DNA of 64,000 nt from Tetrahymena thermophila SB210 (GCF_000189635.1 NW_002476507.1:496001-560000), one strand, 5' to 3'. Shown: positions 24,500 to 36,743, numbered from the stretch's first letter. A program made the numbers and translations. Notes: generated from the sequence alone by a model not told the origin.

Positions 24500-25611
24500 T
24501 CACTATTAAGGCTTGATTAAAACCTTTCCTTAAGACATATTTTTAGAATAATACTCAATAGCTTACTATCCGTCTTGAAGAGAATATTCTTTTGATATTT
24601 CTGATTTTAAATCAGTCTTAATTAATTTCTGGAGTTTTTCTAAAGATTATTTTTTAAGCTCAGGGCTTATTGATTATAACCAATTACCCAATAAAAATCC
24701 TTTTACAGTTTGATTTCTAAAAATTAATTCAGTTGGTGAAACAGAAGAGTCTTGCCCACAAAGAAGACCATAAACATATGCTGTAGAGTTATTTGGCATT
24801 TAGGAAAGAACTTCACCAGTGAAAGATCCTGCTATTGCATCAAAGAAAATAGTAGCATTTAATTCAGTTGTTATTTTCTTTAGTTAGGGTAGGAAATCCT
24901 AATCACTTTAGTTGAGGATTATAGTAGCTCCTTATTGCTTAAGTATTTCTACTTATTCTTATCTTCTAACTATATTTATAACTTCAATACCATTGTTCTT
25001 AAAATATCTGACCATCATTCTTCCTAATGCAGATGCAGCTGCAGAATGAACTACTGTTTTTACTTTAGCTTCCTTTACAACTTCAAGCATGCCTACAACA
25101 GTTAAAGGATTAATAAATGAAGAAGCGGCTTAATTAAACGTAACATCATCATCAATAAGCAAACAAGTCTGAGTATTAGCTACAGTATATTAGGCATAAG
25201 CACCTCTGCAGCGAAAGAATGCAATTCTTTTATTTAATAAACTATCAGCTTCTTCTCCACCTATTTAAAATAAATAAGTAAATTTTTGATTGAAATAGTG
25301 TGCTATTAATGTTTAAATTTTCAATAAAAGTTTAATATCATTATTTACTCATGTTAATATTTTAAATTTAATATAAAATGAAATTTGTTTTTACCACCGC
25401 TTTTAACTACAAGGCCAGATCCTTCAAATCCAGGAATGCAAGGAGGCTTTAATGCTGAATTAAGATATTTACCACTCATGAAAATTAAGTCAGAAGGATT
25501 TATAGGAGATGATTCAACTTAGATTAAAACTTCTCCTTAACCTGGCTAAGGTATATCTGCTTATTTAAAAGCAACAGGCTAACCAAATTATTCTAAAATT
25601 AAGCACTTCAT
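24500..25611 (-). CDS. MDR family oxidoreductase, copy 3 of 7
   Basis: The first usable ATG (25611) gives MKCLILEQFGQPVAF. It lacks the MENSQ leader of copies 4 and 5, so the N terminus is five residues shorter. Landmarks: SSPINPSDLIFMSG, PGFEGSGLVV, KRIAFFRCRGAYAQY, DDDVTFNQAASSFINPLTV, VHSAAASALGRMMVRYF, FFDAIAGSFTGEVLSQMPNN, AYVYGLLCGQ and GKVLIKP. One intron of 134 nt (25394-25261) occupies the shared position. The protein is a near twin of copies 4 and 5, which points to recent duplication. The catalytic class is as for copy 1; the substrate is unknown. The stop is TGA at 24502-24500. Confidence 0.9.
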
Positions 25612-26098
25612 TGAATAGTTTATTATTTATTTTTCAACCAAAAATTTATTTTTGTTTTTATTTTCTTAAATTAATTAATAAATTGATATTTTAAATATTA
25701 TATTGGTAATTCATATCTTTTTATTTTAATTCAAGAATATAATTTCTTTTACATACAGCTTTACATGGTTTTTTTATTAAGTTTATGATTAAAATAAATA
25801 TTTATATTTCTAAATCAACAAAGAACTAAATTAAACAAGCGTCATAAGGAAATATTCTAATATATCTAGTAATTTTATAATTAATAAACTCTATATTAAT
25901 AAAAATTAAATAAAAAATTCAATCAAATAATCTAAATCTTTTATTTTTATTCCATTAATTTTTAAACATAAAATTTATTAATTAAAAAATTAGAATTTAA
26001 ATTTTTATAAATTTTTTAATATTTATAAATTGTTTTACACGAAAAATTATACTAGATTAAAAAATATAATCTTAAAACTTATTAATTTAAGTATTTTT
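25612..26098. other. Intergenic spacer in MDR array
   Basis: About 490 bp, AT-rich, with the promoter of copy 3 and the 3' region of copy 4. No additional gene is visible. Confidence 0.5.
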
Positions 26099-27230
26099 TC
26101 ACTATTGTGGCTTAATTAAGACTTTTCCTTAAGACATATTTTTAGAATAATATTCAATAGCTTACTGTCCATCTTGAAGAGAATATTCTTTAGATATTTC
26201 TGATTTTAAATCAGTCTTAATTAATTTCTGGAGTTTTTCTATAGATTATTTTTTCAACTCAGGGGTTATTGATTGTAACCAAGTACCTAATAAAAATCCT
26301 TTTACAAACTAATTTCTAAAAATTAATTCAGCTGGTGAAACAGAGGATTTTTCTCCAGAAAGAAGACCATAAACATATGCTGTAGAGTTATTTGGCATTT
26401 AGGAAAGAACTTCACCAGTGAAAGATCCTGCTATTGCATCAAAGAAGATAGTAGCATTTAATTCAGTTGTTATTTTCTTTAGTTGAGGGAGGAAATCTTA
26501 ATCATTTTAGTTGAGGATGATGGTAGCTCCTTCTTTTTAAAGAATTTCTACTTACTCTTGTCTCCTTACGATATTGATAACTTCAACACCATTATTTTTG
26601 AAATATCTGACCATCATTCTTCCTAATGCAGATGCAGCGGCAGAATGAACTACAGTTTTTACCTTAGCTTCTTTCACAACTTCTAGCATACCAACGACAG
26701 TTAAAGGATTAACAAATGAAGAAGCTGCTTAGTTAAATGTGACATCATCATCAATTAGCAAACAAGTCTGAGAATTAGCTACAGTGTATTAGGCATAAGC
26801 ACCTTTACAGAAAATGAAAGCGACTCTTTTATTTAATAAACTATCAGCTTCTTCTCCTCCTATTTTTAGATTAATTAATTAATATCAGAATTCAAATAGT
26901 TTGTAAATAATTTTAAAATCTATGAATAATAATTGCTATTCTAAAATTAGTTTAATTTAAAAAAATAATTTTTTTAAATAAAACAAAATGTATTTTACCA
27001 CCGCTTTTAATTACAACGCCAGATCCTTCAAATCCAGGAATGCAAGGAGGTATGAATCCTGAATTAGCATATTTACCATTTAAGAAGAGCAAATCAGAAG
27101 GGTTAATTGGGGAAGCTTCTACTTATATCAAAACCTCTCCTTAACCTGGTTGAGGTATATCTACTTGTTTAAAAGTCAAAGGTTAGCCAAATTATTCTAA
27201 AGATAAGCACTTCATCTATGAATTTTCCAT
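26099..27230 (-). CDS. MDR family oxidoreductase, copy 4 of 7
   Basis: It starts MENSQMKCLSLEQFGQPLTF at 27230. Landmarks: ASPINPSDLLFLNG, PCIPGFEGSGVVI, KRVAFIFCKGAYAQY, DDDVTFNQAASSFVNPLTV, VHSAAASALGRMMVRYF, VINIVRRQEQVEILKKEGA, FFDAIAGSFTGEVLSQMPNN, AYVYGLLSGEKSS and a GKVLIKPQQ end. The single shared intron lies between about 26999 and 26860. The nucleotide sequence runs closely parallel to copies 3 and 5 over whole exons, while introns and flanks differ. This suggests a young tandem duplicate under protein-level constraint. It is zinc-independent by the lack of cysteine ligands. The stop is TGA at 26101-26099. Confidence 0.9.
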
Positions 27231-28573
27231 TTTAGTTATAAAGATTATTTTTTTTTTTGTACTTGTATCAATTAAATTTATAAATATTATATTGATTATT
27301 AAAATCTTGACTTATAATATTTAAGATTTTAATTACACTTAAAAACCACTACAATGTATTTTTAAACTGTAAATTATTTACAAAACAAAACAAAAAGTTT
27401 TTAAAATAAGCATTAAGTCAAAAAATAAAAATATTTTTAACAAACGAGAGAACAAATAACTCATCTAAAAGCAAAATTTAGAAATTATATATCAATTTAT
27501 GACATACAATAATATTTACTATATTCAAATTTTCAGGATAACAACAAAAACGTCTAAATGAAAATGCTTTTCCATATTTTAGATTACAGTGAAATATTAC
27601 TTTCCAATTAATTAATTTTTTCTTTGAAATTATGTAAAATTAAATCTTACATTGTCTTCCTAATGATCTATGGTTTTTCTAGAAAATATAAAAGTAAAAT
27701 AAGAAATTAAAAAGAAAAATTAAAGAAATTAATTTTTAAGAAATGCCAATACAATTTATTAATAAATATTTAGCTAATTTATATTTAAATCATTTAAAAC
27801 TACTATTTTAAAATATATTTATAAATTATTTGCCTTTTAAAAAATAGTCAAATATTAATTAAAAATTAATCAAATTTTAAAAGAAAATTTTAGAGGATTA
27901 TCAACAAGTGCAATAGAGTAAAATGCCTTTTTAATTTTGGATAGACTATGCTATTTAATTAAAATAAATTTAGACAATTTTTAAGTGTAAAAATATTTAG
28001 ATTAATTTTCAAAATCTAAGTTGGTTTTTGAAAAATTGTTGAAATCTTTGAAAAATTTTTATAAATTATTAAAAATTTACATGAAGATACTAAAAAATTT
28101 TAACCTTCAACATATATCTGCAGCTTTTATATTTGATATAAAAAAATATAAATATGTGCTAAGAAAATAAACAATTTTAAGTCAACTAAAATGGTTGCTT
28201 TGTTATTTTCAAATTAATATATTTTTTTTTTCTTTTAGATTTTAGAGAAATATGAAATAAAAACATTTAGAAATACTTCTATACTGATAAAGTTTAAAAA
28301 ATTTTTTCAATCTTTAATTTCATATGTAATTTTTGATAAATTTTCTACATTTTATATCTAATTTTTATTTCTCATCTAGTTTAGTAATATTTTTATCTAT
28401 TATGTTAATTGAATTAATTTTTATTTATTATAAAATTATATGATTCATAAAAGCATTTTTCTTTTTTTGAAATTCAAAGATTTATAAATTTAATTTTTGC
28501 TAAATTACTAATATGAAAAAATTTATTACATAAAAAATGCAATTATTATTAATCTATTTGTATAAGATATTTT
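27231..28573. other. Intergenic spacer in MDR array
   Basis: About 1.3 kb of very AT-rich sequence between copies 4 and 5. I see no coding region or RNA gene. Confidence 0.5.
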
Positions 28574-29747
28574 TCAATATTAAGGCTTAATTAAGACTTT
28601 CCCTGAAGACATATTTTTAGAATAATATTCAATAGCTTACTGTCCATCTTGAAGAGGATATTCTTTTGATATTTCCGATTTTAAATCGGTCTTAATTAAT
28701 TTCTGGAGTTTTTCTAATGATTATCTTTTTAACTCAGGGGTTATTGATTGCAACCAAGTATTTAATGAAAATCCTTTTACAGATTGATCTCTAAAAATTA
28801 ATTCAGTTGGTGAAACAGAGGAGTTTTCTCCAGAAAGAAGACCATATACATATGCTGTAGAGTTATTTGGCATTTAGGAAAGAATTTCACCAGTGAATGA
28901 TCCTGCTATTGCATCAAAGAAAATCTTAGCATTCAGATCAGTAGTTAATTTTTTAAGTTGAGGGTAAAAATCTTGATCATTTTAATTGAGGATGATGGTA
29001 GCTCCTTCTTTTTTAAGAATTTCTACTTAATCTTGTCTCCTAACAATATTGATAACTTCAATACCATTATTTTTGAAATATCTGACCATCATTCTTCCTA
29101 ATGCAGATGCAGCTGCAGAATGAACTACAGTTTTTACTTTAGCTTCCTTTACAGTCTCAAGCATGCCAACGACAGTTAAAGGATTAATAAATGAAGAAGC
29201 TGCTTAGTTAAATGTAATATCATCATCAATAATCAAACAAGTCTGAGAATTAGATATAGTGTATTAGGCATAAGCACCTCTGCAACGAAAGAATGCAACT
29301 CTTTTATTTAGTAAATAATCAGCTTCTTGACCACCTATTATTAATATTTGAATAAAAATAATTTTTAGATAATATTGAAATTTTTTAATAATAATTGTTA
29401 AATAAAAAATATATTCTAAAATGTTTGTTTTACAAATAATAATTATTTAAATTTAATTATAATTATGAATCTGTAAAATATAAAAATTTTTAAATAAAAT
29501 ATATTTTATTTTTACCACCACTTTTAATTACAAGGCCAGATCCTTCAAATCCAGGAATATAAGGAGGTACAAATCCTAAGGTAGCATATTTACCAGCTAA
29601 GAAGAGCAAATCAGAAGGGTTAATTGGAGAAGCTTCTACTTTTATCAAAACCTCTCCTTGACCTGGTTGAGGTATATCTACCTGTTTAAAAGCTAAAGGT
29701 TAGCCAAATTATTCTAAAGATAGGCACTTCATTTATGAATTTTCCAT
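28574..29747 (-). CDS. MDR family oxidoreductase, copy 5 of 7
   Basis: It starts MENSQMKCLSLEQFGQPLAF, almost the same as copy 4. Landmarks: ASPINPSDLLFLAG, PGFEGSGLVI, FFRCRGAYAQY (shared with copy 3), NQAASSFINPLTV, VHSAAASALGRMMVRYF, VINIVRRQDQVEILKKEGA, FFDAIAGSFTGEILSQMPNN, AYVYGLLSGENSS and GKVLIKPQY at the end. One intron of about 180 nt (about 29515-29336) lies at the conserved Gly position. The mixture of copy 3-like and copy 4-like segments could reflect gene conversion between neighbours. Class and inferred chemistry are as for copy 1. The stop is TGA at 28576-28574. Confidence 0.9.
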
Positions 29748-31467
29748 TATAATTTTAAAGGATTTTTTTATTAGTTTTTATTTATATTCAATTTATTATT
29801 ATTATTTTTATTATAAATTTTTTTAGTAAATAAAGCCAAAGATTTAAATTACTCCCAAAATAGACCTTCATTAAATTTTAAGTGATTTATTGCTAAAGAA
29901 AAAAATATTCTAATCAAATTAAATATTTATTACAAAATTATATATCAAATAATTAACCGAATAACAAAAATGTGAAATTGTACTGTATTTTTTTCCCTCC
30001 ACCATTATTATTTAGCAAAGAAAAAATATCTAGATTGTTACAAGAATGATTAAATCTGTATTCCAGAAAGGTAGATTACACTAATATATTATTTTGAAAT
30101 TGATAAATTTTTGAAAGTATATGAAATGGAAATTTTATTTTTTCTTAATAATATCTCTATTTTTTCGAGAAAAAAATTAAATAAACTTGAGAAAAAAATA
30201 AATTAACAAAATCAAAAATGAATTCCTTTAAAGAAGAAATTATATAAATCTATCTTATAGTAAATATTGTGCTGATTTATATTTAACTCTTATAAAACTA
30301 ACTAACTTTTAAAAGTTATTAAAAAAACAATTTATTTATTTATAAAAAGTTAGTTAATGAACAAATTTAAAAATAATGAAATTTAGATCAACATTTCTAG
30401 AGTTTCAACTAAATATACAATAGCAAAAATTTATTATATTAAACAAACAAATATTTTTTCCTAAGCAAAAATAAATTTATATATTCAATAAGGTCTTAAT
30501 AAATAATAAATTAGGTATCATACTTTAAACATAATTTTCATGATGTATTTTTTCATTTTAATACTGAATTCCTAATTATTCAACTACTCTTAAATATATT
30601 CTATATAAAAAGTTGAAGTATATTATTTTAAATTTAGAATAGACTATTTATTTTATTTTATTCTTATTTTTTTCCAGAACAAAAATGGATTATTATTTTG
30701 AATGAAAATAACTAATCGAGATATTTTCGAGATTAAAAAGAAATATATTGATGAGTGAATTAAATAAAATACTAAGCAATTCTAATCTAAAAAAATACTA
30801 TTAATTTTAGTTTTAAGGAATTGGAAATTACATTTTAAAGTTTTTAGTTGTTATTTAATTAAACATATGAATATCACATGAATATAAGATTATCTGATCT
30901 ATAAAAATCTTGTTATTATTAATTTTATTTCTTTTTTAAAAATATTTTAAAATAGAAACAATATTAAAAATACTTTTTTATTAATATTTCAAACAACTAA
31001 TATCATTTAAAATAAGTAAACTAAAATAAAATATCTAGTTTTATAATTTTCAAATTACTCCAATTCATGTAAAAAAAATACAGTCTTAGATCTTGATTTT
31101 AAGCATCAAAAATCTATATAGGAATAATTCTTTCCAGAACAAAAATTATTTATTATTTAATCTAAAAATATTAAATATTCAGTAACTCTAAATATTATTG
31201 ATTAAGGATTACAAAATTAAATACTTAAGTAATAATATCTTTTAAAATTATTATTATATTAAATAAATTAATTATATTTCTTTTTATCAAAAAATAAAAA
31301 TTTTAAGATTTAAAAATCAAAACAATATTTTTTTTGATGAAAATTAATTTGATACAATTAACTATTTATTATTTTTAAAGAAAAAACCAAATAAATAAAT
31401 AAAATAAAATATATTCATTTTAAAATTGTTAAAACTTTTATGATATACATCAAAATATAAACAAATT
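29748..31467. other. Intergenic spacer in MDR array
   Basis: About 1.7 kb, very AT-rich, the longest gap inside the array. It contains a short direct repeat (listed separately). No gene, MDR relic or RNA gene was recognised. Confidence 0.5.
30671..31157. repeat. Two copies of a short TTTCCAGAACAAAAAT motif
   Basis: TTTCCAGAACAAAAAT occurs at 30671-30686 and again at 31131-31146, in both cases followed by a similar ATTATTATTT stretch, so about 25 bp are shared. The copies are 460 bp apart in the same orientation. They may be relics of a dispersed element or a protein-binding site; chance is less likely given the five-base GC-containing core, but not excluded. Confidence 0.5.
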
Positions 31468-32519
31468 TCATTAAAGTTATGGCTTAAATAATATTTTTCC
31501 TGAAGACATATTCTTGATATATTATCTAACTGCTTAAGATCCTTCTTGGAGAGAACATTCTTAAGCGATTTCTGTTCTTAATTCAGTCTTGATAAGCTTT
31601 TATAATTTTAATATAGCTGTCTTTAATTGCTCTTTAGAGATGGTTGTGAGCCATTTAGTGAGCCATAAACCCTTAATTGATTAATCTCTAAAAATCAATT
31701 AAGTTGGTGAAATAGAAGCTTCTTATAAAGAAAGTGCTCCATACACGTAAGCTGTAGAACCGTTAGGCATACTTGACAAAACTTATCCTGTTAAAGGTCC
31801 TGCAACAGCATCAAAGAAAACAGTAGCATTTAACTCAATGGCGTGAGCTTTTAAAGTAGGTAAGAAATCTTCTTAATTTGAGTTTAAGACTATATTAGCG
31901 CCTTCATTTTTAAGAATTTAAATTTGTTCAGGTCTTCTTACAATGTTGATAACTTCTATTCCATGTTACTTAAAATATCTAACCATCATTCTTCCTAAAG
32001 CAGAAGCAGCAGCAGATTGAACAACAGCTTTTGCATTAGCTTACTAAACTGTTTCAAGCATAGCTATTACAGTAAGAGGGTTGACAAATGAAGAAGCGGC
32101 TTAATTGAATGTTACATCATCTTCAATGGGTAAAACAAAATTAGCATTTGCAGTAGCATACTGAGCAAAAGTTCCATTTTATCCTCCTGCGGTGAATGCA
32201 ACTCTTTTATTTAATAAACTATCAGCAACTTCACCACCTTTTTAAAATTAAAATTTACTTTAAAAACTTAAAATTAAGTTTAATTTTTACCGCCACTTTT
32301 TACAACTACACCAGATCCTTCAAAGCCAGGAACACAGGGAGCTTTTCTTGAGCTAGAATAAGATCCCTTCATGAAAGAAGCATCAGAAGGATTAATAGGA
32401 GTAGATTCAACTCTGACTAGAACTTCACCTTAGTTGGGTTATGGGATATCTATTTCCTTTAAAACTAGAGGTTAGCCGAACTCCTCTAAAACTAAAGCTT
32501 TCATCTTTTGATTTTCCAT
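31468..32519 (-). CDS. MDR family oxidoreductase, copy 6 of 7
   Basis: It starts MENQKMKALVLEEFGQPLVL. Landmarks: STPINPSDASFMKG, PCVPGFEGSGVVV, KRVAFTAGGQNGTFAQY, DDVTFNQAASSFVNPLTV, VQSAAASALGRMMVRYF, INIVRRPEQ, FFDAVAGPLTGQVLSSMPNG, AYVYGALSLQE and GKILFKP. A single short intron (about 32290-32239) lies at the shared position and the second intron is absent. It is intermediate between the inner group (copies 3-5) and the outer copies, having DAVAG rather than DAIAG. Zinc ligands are missing, so it is an NAD(P)H-dependent, zinc-independent reductase. The stop is TGA at 31470-31468. Confidence 0.9.
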
Positions 32520-33050
32520 TTAATCTAATAACTTTTGTGGTGTATTTTCTTTTTTTCAATATTAATAATTTTTTTAAAATTAAATATTTTACATGAATTT
32601 TCGAAGATACACTTCAATAATCAAGCATAAGATACAAAATTCTGAATCTTGATTAAAATAATAAATTATTTCTGATGAATTTTGTAAATAAAAGTAAATA
32701 AATATTTAATTTATCCAAAACCATCCGAACAAATTACTATCTTTTATAATTTTTTATATTTTCACATCTTTATTCCTTGAAAAAAGTTTAGATATTTTAT
32801 TATTTAATATCTTTGGTAAGATCTTACTAAGTAAATAGCACAATTTTAGTACTAAATTATAAGTTAATTAACATAAATATAGATTGAAGGATTTTATTAT
32901 CTAAAAAAATATATTAGTAAAATAGCAAGCAAACAAACAAAAAAACATGTATGAATGAATAAATAATTTAAGTGTTAAAAAATAGTGTTAGTATTTTTAA
33001 TAGTTAATTTTATAGATTCATTTTGTTACTATTTTGCTTATTTAATAAGC
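32520..33050. other. Intergenic spacer in MDR array
   Basis: About 530 bp of AT-rich sequence between copies 6 and 7, with no sign of a gene. It should include the copy 6 promoter. Confidence 0.5.
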
Positions 33051-34293
33051 TCAAAGCAAGGTAGGTCTAAAAAGAATTTTGCCTGCAGACATATTTTTAG
33101 CGTATTTTTCTAAGGCTTAGCTAAAGTTTTCAAGCTTTTCTTCACCAGCAATATCTGTTTTAAGATCAGAAGTGAGGAGTGTTTAGACTTTTTTAACTAA
33201 TGAAACTATTTATTCAAGTTTCAACTTACCTAACCAGGGGGATAGCCAGAAGCCTTTCACTGTAGCATCCTTAAAGATAAGAACTCTAGGTCCTATCAAT
33301 GATTCCTATCCAGAGAGACCACCATAAACATAAACGGTAGAGCCTCTTGGCATTTAGAAAACAACATCAGCTGTAGTAGTGCCTTTTTATTTTAAAAAAA
33401 TAATTATATATCTTATTAATATAAATAAAATCTATCAAATTACCTGCAACGGCATCAAAGAAAATGGTGGCTTATAACTCTTCTGATAATTTGGATAATT
33501 CTTGATTGAAGTTGGGATCTGTTTGATTTAAGACATATTCTGCACCGATTGCTTTGAGGGTGTCTACTTATTCTTATCTTCTAACCAAGTTAATTACTTT
33601 TATTCCATTTTGTTAGAAATATCTAACAACCATTTTTCCTAAAGCTGAGGCAGCAGCAGAGTGAACAATAGCTTTAACACCAGCTTCCTTAACAATTTCT
33701 AAGAAAGCTACACAAGTTAATGGGTTAACAAAACTGCAGGAAGCCTAGCTAAAAGTAAGGTTGTCTGAAATTGGAACGACAGAAGTAGCCTTAGCTAAAC
33801 AGAATTCAGCATAAGAGCCAGTTTCAGCTGAAAAAGCTACTCTTTTATTTACCAAAGAGTCTGCATAAGCACCACCTTTTAATAGAAAATAGAATAGGTT
33901 ATTATAAATAATTTAAAAGAAAATTTGAGTCAGTGCTTAATTATTGAAATCTTATAAAATGGTTATCTAAACTAGATAAGACACTATTTTGTAAATTTTA
34001 TTTTGACTATTCAGCAAATAAAAATTCTACTTTCTAAGATAGAATGTATTATTATGTTTAGTAAATATAAATTAATTACCTCCACTTTTGACGATAGTAC
34101 CTGATCCTTCAAAACCTAAAACTACAGGGAATTTAGCTTCTTTACCATATTGACCATTAATGTATGATAAATCAGAAGGGTTGATAGGGGCTGCTTCTAC
34201 TTTGATAAGTACTTAACCTTCTTTTGGTTCAGGAATAGGGAAGTTCTTAGCAAACTTAGGTTGCTTGAATTATTCCATAATCAATGCTCTCAT
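33051..34293 (-). CDS. MDR family oxidoreductase, copy 7 of 7
   Basis: It starts MRALIMEQFKQPKFA at 34293. Landmarks: AAPINPSDLSYING, PVVLGFEGSGTIV, KRVAFSAETGSYAEF, NLTFSQASCSFVNPLTC, VHSAAASALGKMVVRYF, VINLVRRQEQVDTLKAIGA, FFDAVAG, VYVYGGLSGQES and GKILFRPTLL at the end. There are two introns: a long one (about 34083-33880) at the shared Gly position, and a 61-nt intron at 33443-33383 splitting the DAVAG Gly codon exactly as in copy 1. With copy 1 it shares the GK (not GR) variant in the nucleotide loop and VYVYGGLSG. Copies 1 and 7 therefore look like the older members. The stop is TGA at 33053-33051. Confidence 0.9.
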
Positions 34294-34659
34294 TTTTAAA
34301 TTGCTTTATTATTAAATTTTTTATTTGCTTTATAAGTGTTATTTAATTTATAACTTTTAATTTATTATAATTTTTGATTAACTGCTAAATGTATCGTGAT
34401 TTAAAGTGTTGAACTATTTTTTTTTTTTGTAGATTACAATTCATTATTTCTAGAAAAGTTCTATTCTAATTTAATTAATTCATCTAATCTAAATAAAGCA
34501 CAGTTAAAATTCACATATATTTTACTTATTTATTTGATTCCAGAAACATTCCAAAAAGATTAATTTTTTATAGGACCATATGAAAATTGAAAAACAGTAT
34601 ATTTTTGAATTACATCAAGTTAAATTTTTATAAATGACATAACTTTGATGAAATTATAA

Positions 34660-34695
34660 TTATTCATTAATTAAATTATTCATTAATTAAATTGT
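34660..34695. repeat. Tandem duplication of a 16-bp unit
   Basis: The unit ATTATTCATTAATTAA occurs twice back to back upstream of MDR copy 7, within about 370-400 bp of its start codon. It is simple AT sequence and may just be replication slippage. Confidence 0.7.
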
Positions 34696-36227
34696 AAACA
34701 ATTAATATATGATAAAGCTTTTTTGTAGGCTATTTGCTTAATACATACATATTTTCTAGAATTTTTCTAATTATTTGTAATTGTAAGCTAAAAATATAGT
34801 CTTCTAGAATATTAAGAAATATCATTTATTTTTAAAATAATTTATTGATTGCAATATACAAAAACATAAATACTTAAATTTTCATAACAATAAATACAAA
34901 GATACAAATTATGTATGGGAGTTGAAAGATTCTATATCTTCTTACATATAGATATCGGAAATAGAATATCAAATAGTTTCTATATTTCGATTACTTTTTA
35001 ATATAGAAGTTTTTGACCTACATCTGATGTAAGTAGTACTATTTTCTATGTATTTTAATTAAAGCTTAATTTAAACTAATTAAAAAATCAAATGTTATTA
35101 TTATTTTAATTCTTTTTTGGAATTATTTTTTAAAATTTAGATTAACAAAGAGCTTAATAGCCAATATTATTCATTTTATTAAAATGTATTTAATTTAAAT
35201 AAACTAATTCATATTATTCTTTCTAAAACTTAGCAATTTATTTAGAAATTAAAATTAATTTTGCATTCATTTCATTCAATTACTCTAAACTTTTTTAGAA
35301 TTAAAATTAGAACTATCTTTGACTAAAAAACATAACCAGTTAGTTAATTTTTGTAAATAATCGAATAAAATTTTATGAATTTGTAATGACAAAAAATGTA
35401 AATAAATTATATTGCGTTTAAAAATAATTAAAAAATGTATTTGATATCGTAGTATTTGTAAATATTTATGATAATTTTATGAATATCTTTAAATATTTAG
35501 AGTTATTAATTAATCATAAAATATTCGTTGCAGTACTTATAGAAGTTAAATATTATTAGTTGTGAATGCCATGGATCAAAAATATTTTGATAAAATGAAT
35601 TAAAAATTTTAAAGTATTGATGGATTGGATCATGGTTTATTTATTACTATTAATGAATAATCAATAAATTTATATTAAAAAAAGTTTCTATATTTGCATA
35701 AAATTTAATTAAAGATATTATTTATTTTATATAAAAACATAATTGTCTGACAGTTTTTCCTTATAATCTATTTTTTTCACCAGTATTAAATTTCTTTACT
35801 TAAAAGAATAATTATTAAGATAGAATAATAGTTATTTATATAACCAAGACTTAAGAATATAGGTGGGAATCACAATTAATATCATTAAAATACGATAATA
35901 TTAATTTAATTTATTCTTTAAATTATGTTGTAACATTTATGATTTTGAAAAATAATCATAAAAAATAGTAAACAGTAAGTATTTTAGGAGATCCCCTCCT
36001 ATTCTGAAGAGGATCTTAGTTATCTTATATCTATTATATTTAGTAAAAAATAAATATTTAGCAAATATGTTAATATTTTACAATCATAAATTCATTTATT
36101 TTTTCAAAAATGTTTATGGTTCTAGTTAATATGAGAAATATAGTTTTCTATTTTTGTTTAATATTACTATTTATCTTAAGTTCCTTAAAAATGAAAAATA
36201 ATAGAAATTAAATAAATCAATAATAAT

Positions 36228-36341
36228 TCATTTAAGTTCATTGTTAGTTAATCCAACTAATTTATTTTACCCTGGATTTGATTTTTTATCAAGCTCTAGT
36301 CCAAATCCATGGATAAATCCAACAAAGTCCACCTTTATCAT
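36228..36341 (-). other. Coding-like 37-codon island, possible gene relic
   Basis: An ATG-to-TGA frame of 37 residues starts MIKVDFVGFIHGFGLELD and ends in LTNNELK. Its base composition (GTG GAC, CTA GAG, CCA GGG codons) is far less AT-rich than the DNA on either side, like exons elsewhere in the window. A splice-acceptor-like TTTTTAATAG lies just upstream on the same strand. It could be a short exon or a relic of a lost gene. I do not recognise the peptide. Confidence 0.3.
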
Positions 36342-36743
36342 GATATTCGCTATTAAAAATGAAATTTTATTTGAATAAATATAATATTTATTCTAATCTT
36401 GTTTTACCTAATTTTTTTTAATTACACTTTGTAAACAATAATTAGATAGAAAATTTTTGAAAAAATAATTTCTTTAAAAGGACAAAAAAGAATTATTTAA
36501 TCAAGAAAAAATGTATTAAATAGATAATATTAATGAAAATTAAAACAAATAATAATCATATTGAATAAATTTTTATTAATATAAAATTAGGAAATAAATT
36601 TTTTCAAATAAATGGTTGTATGATTAAATATTTTTTAATCTAAATTTTAAAAACGAAATAAATAATAGTCAAGGTTAATTTTTTAATATAAAGATTTATT
36701 CTTATTTGATAAAATAATATTTAGTTAATTTAAATAATATTAA

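Larger units (their letters stand above)
34294..36743. other. Long intergenic region
   Basis: About 2.45 kb between two minus-strand genes. It is mostly AT-rich. It contains a tandem 16-bp duplication (34660-34695), a more complex patch at about 35990-36025 with a GATCC...GGATC stem, and a 37-codon coding-like island at 36228-36341. No complete gene or tRNA was found. Confidence 0.5.
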
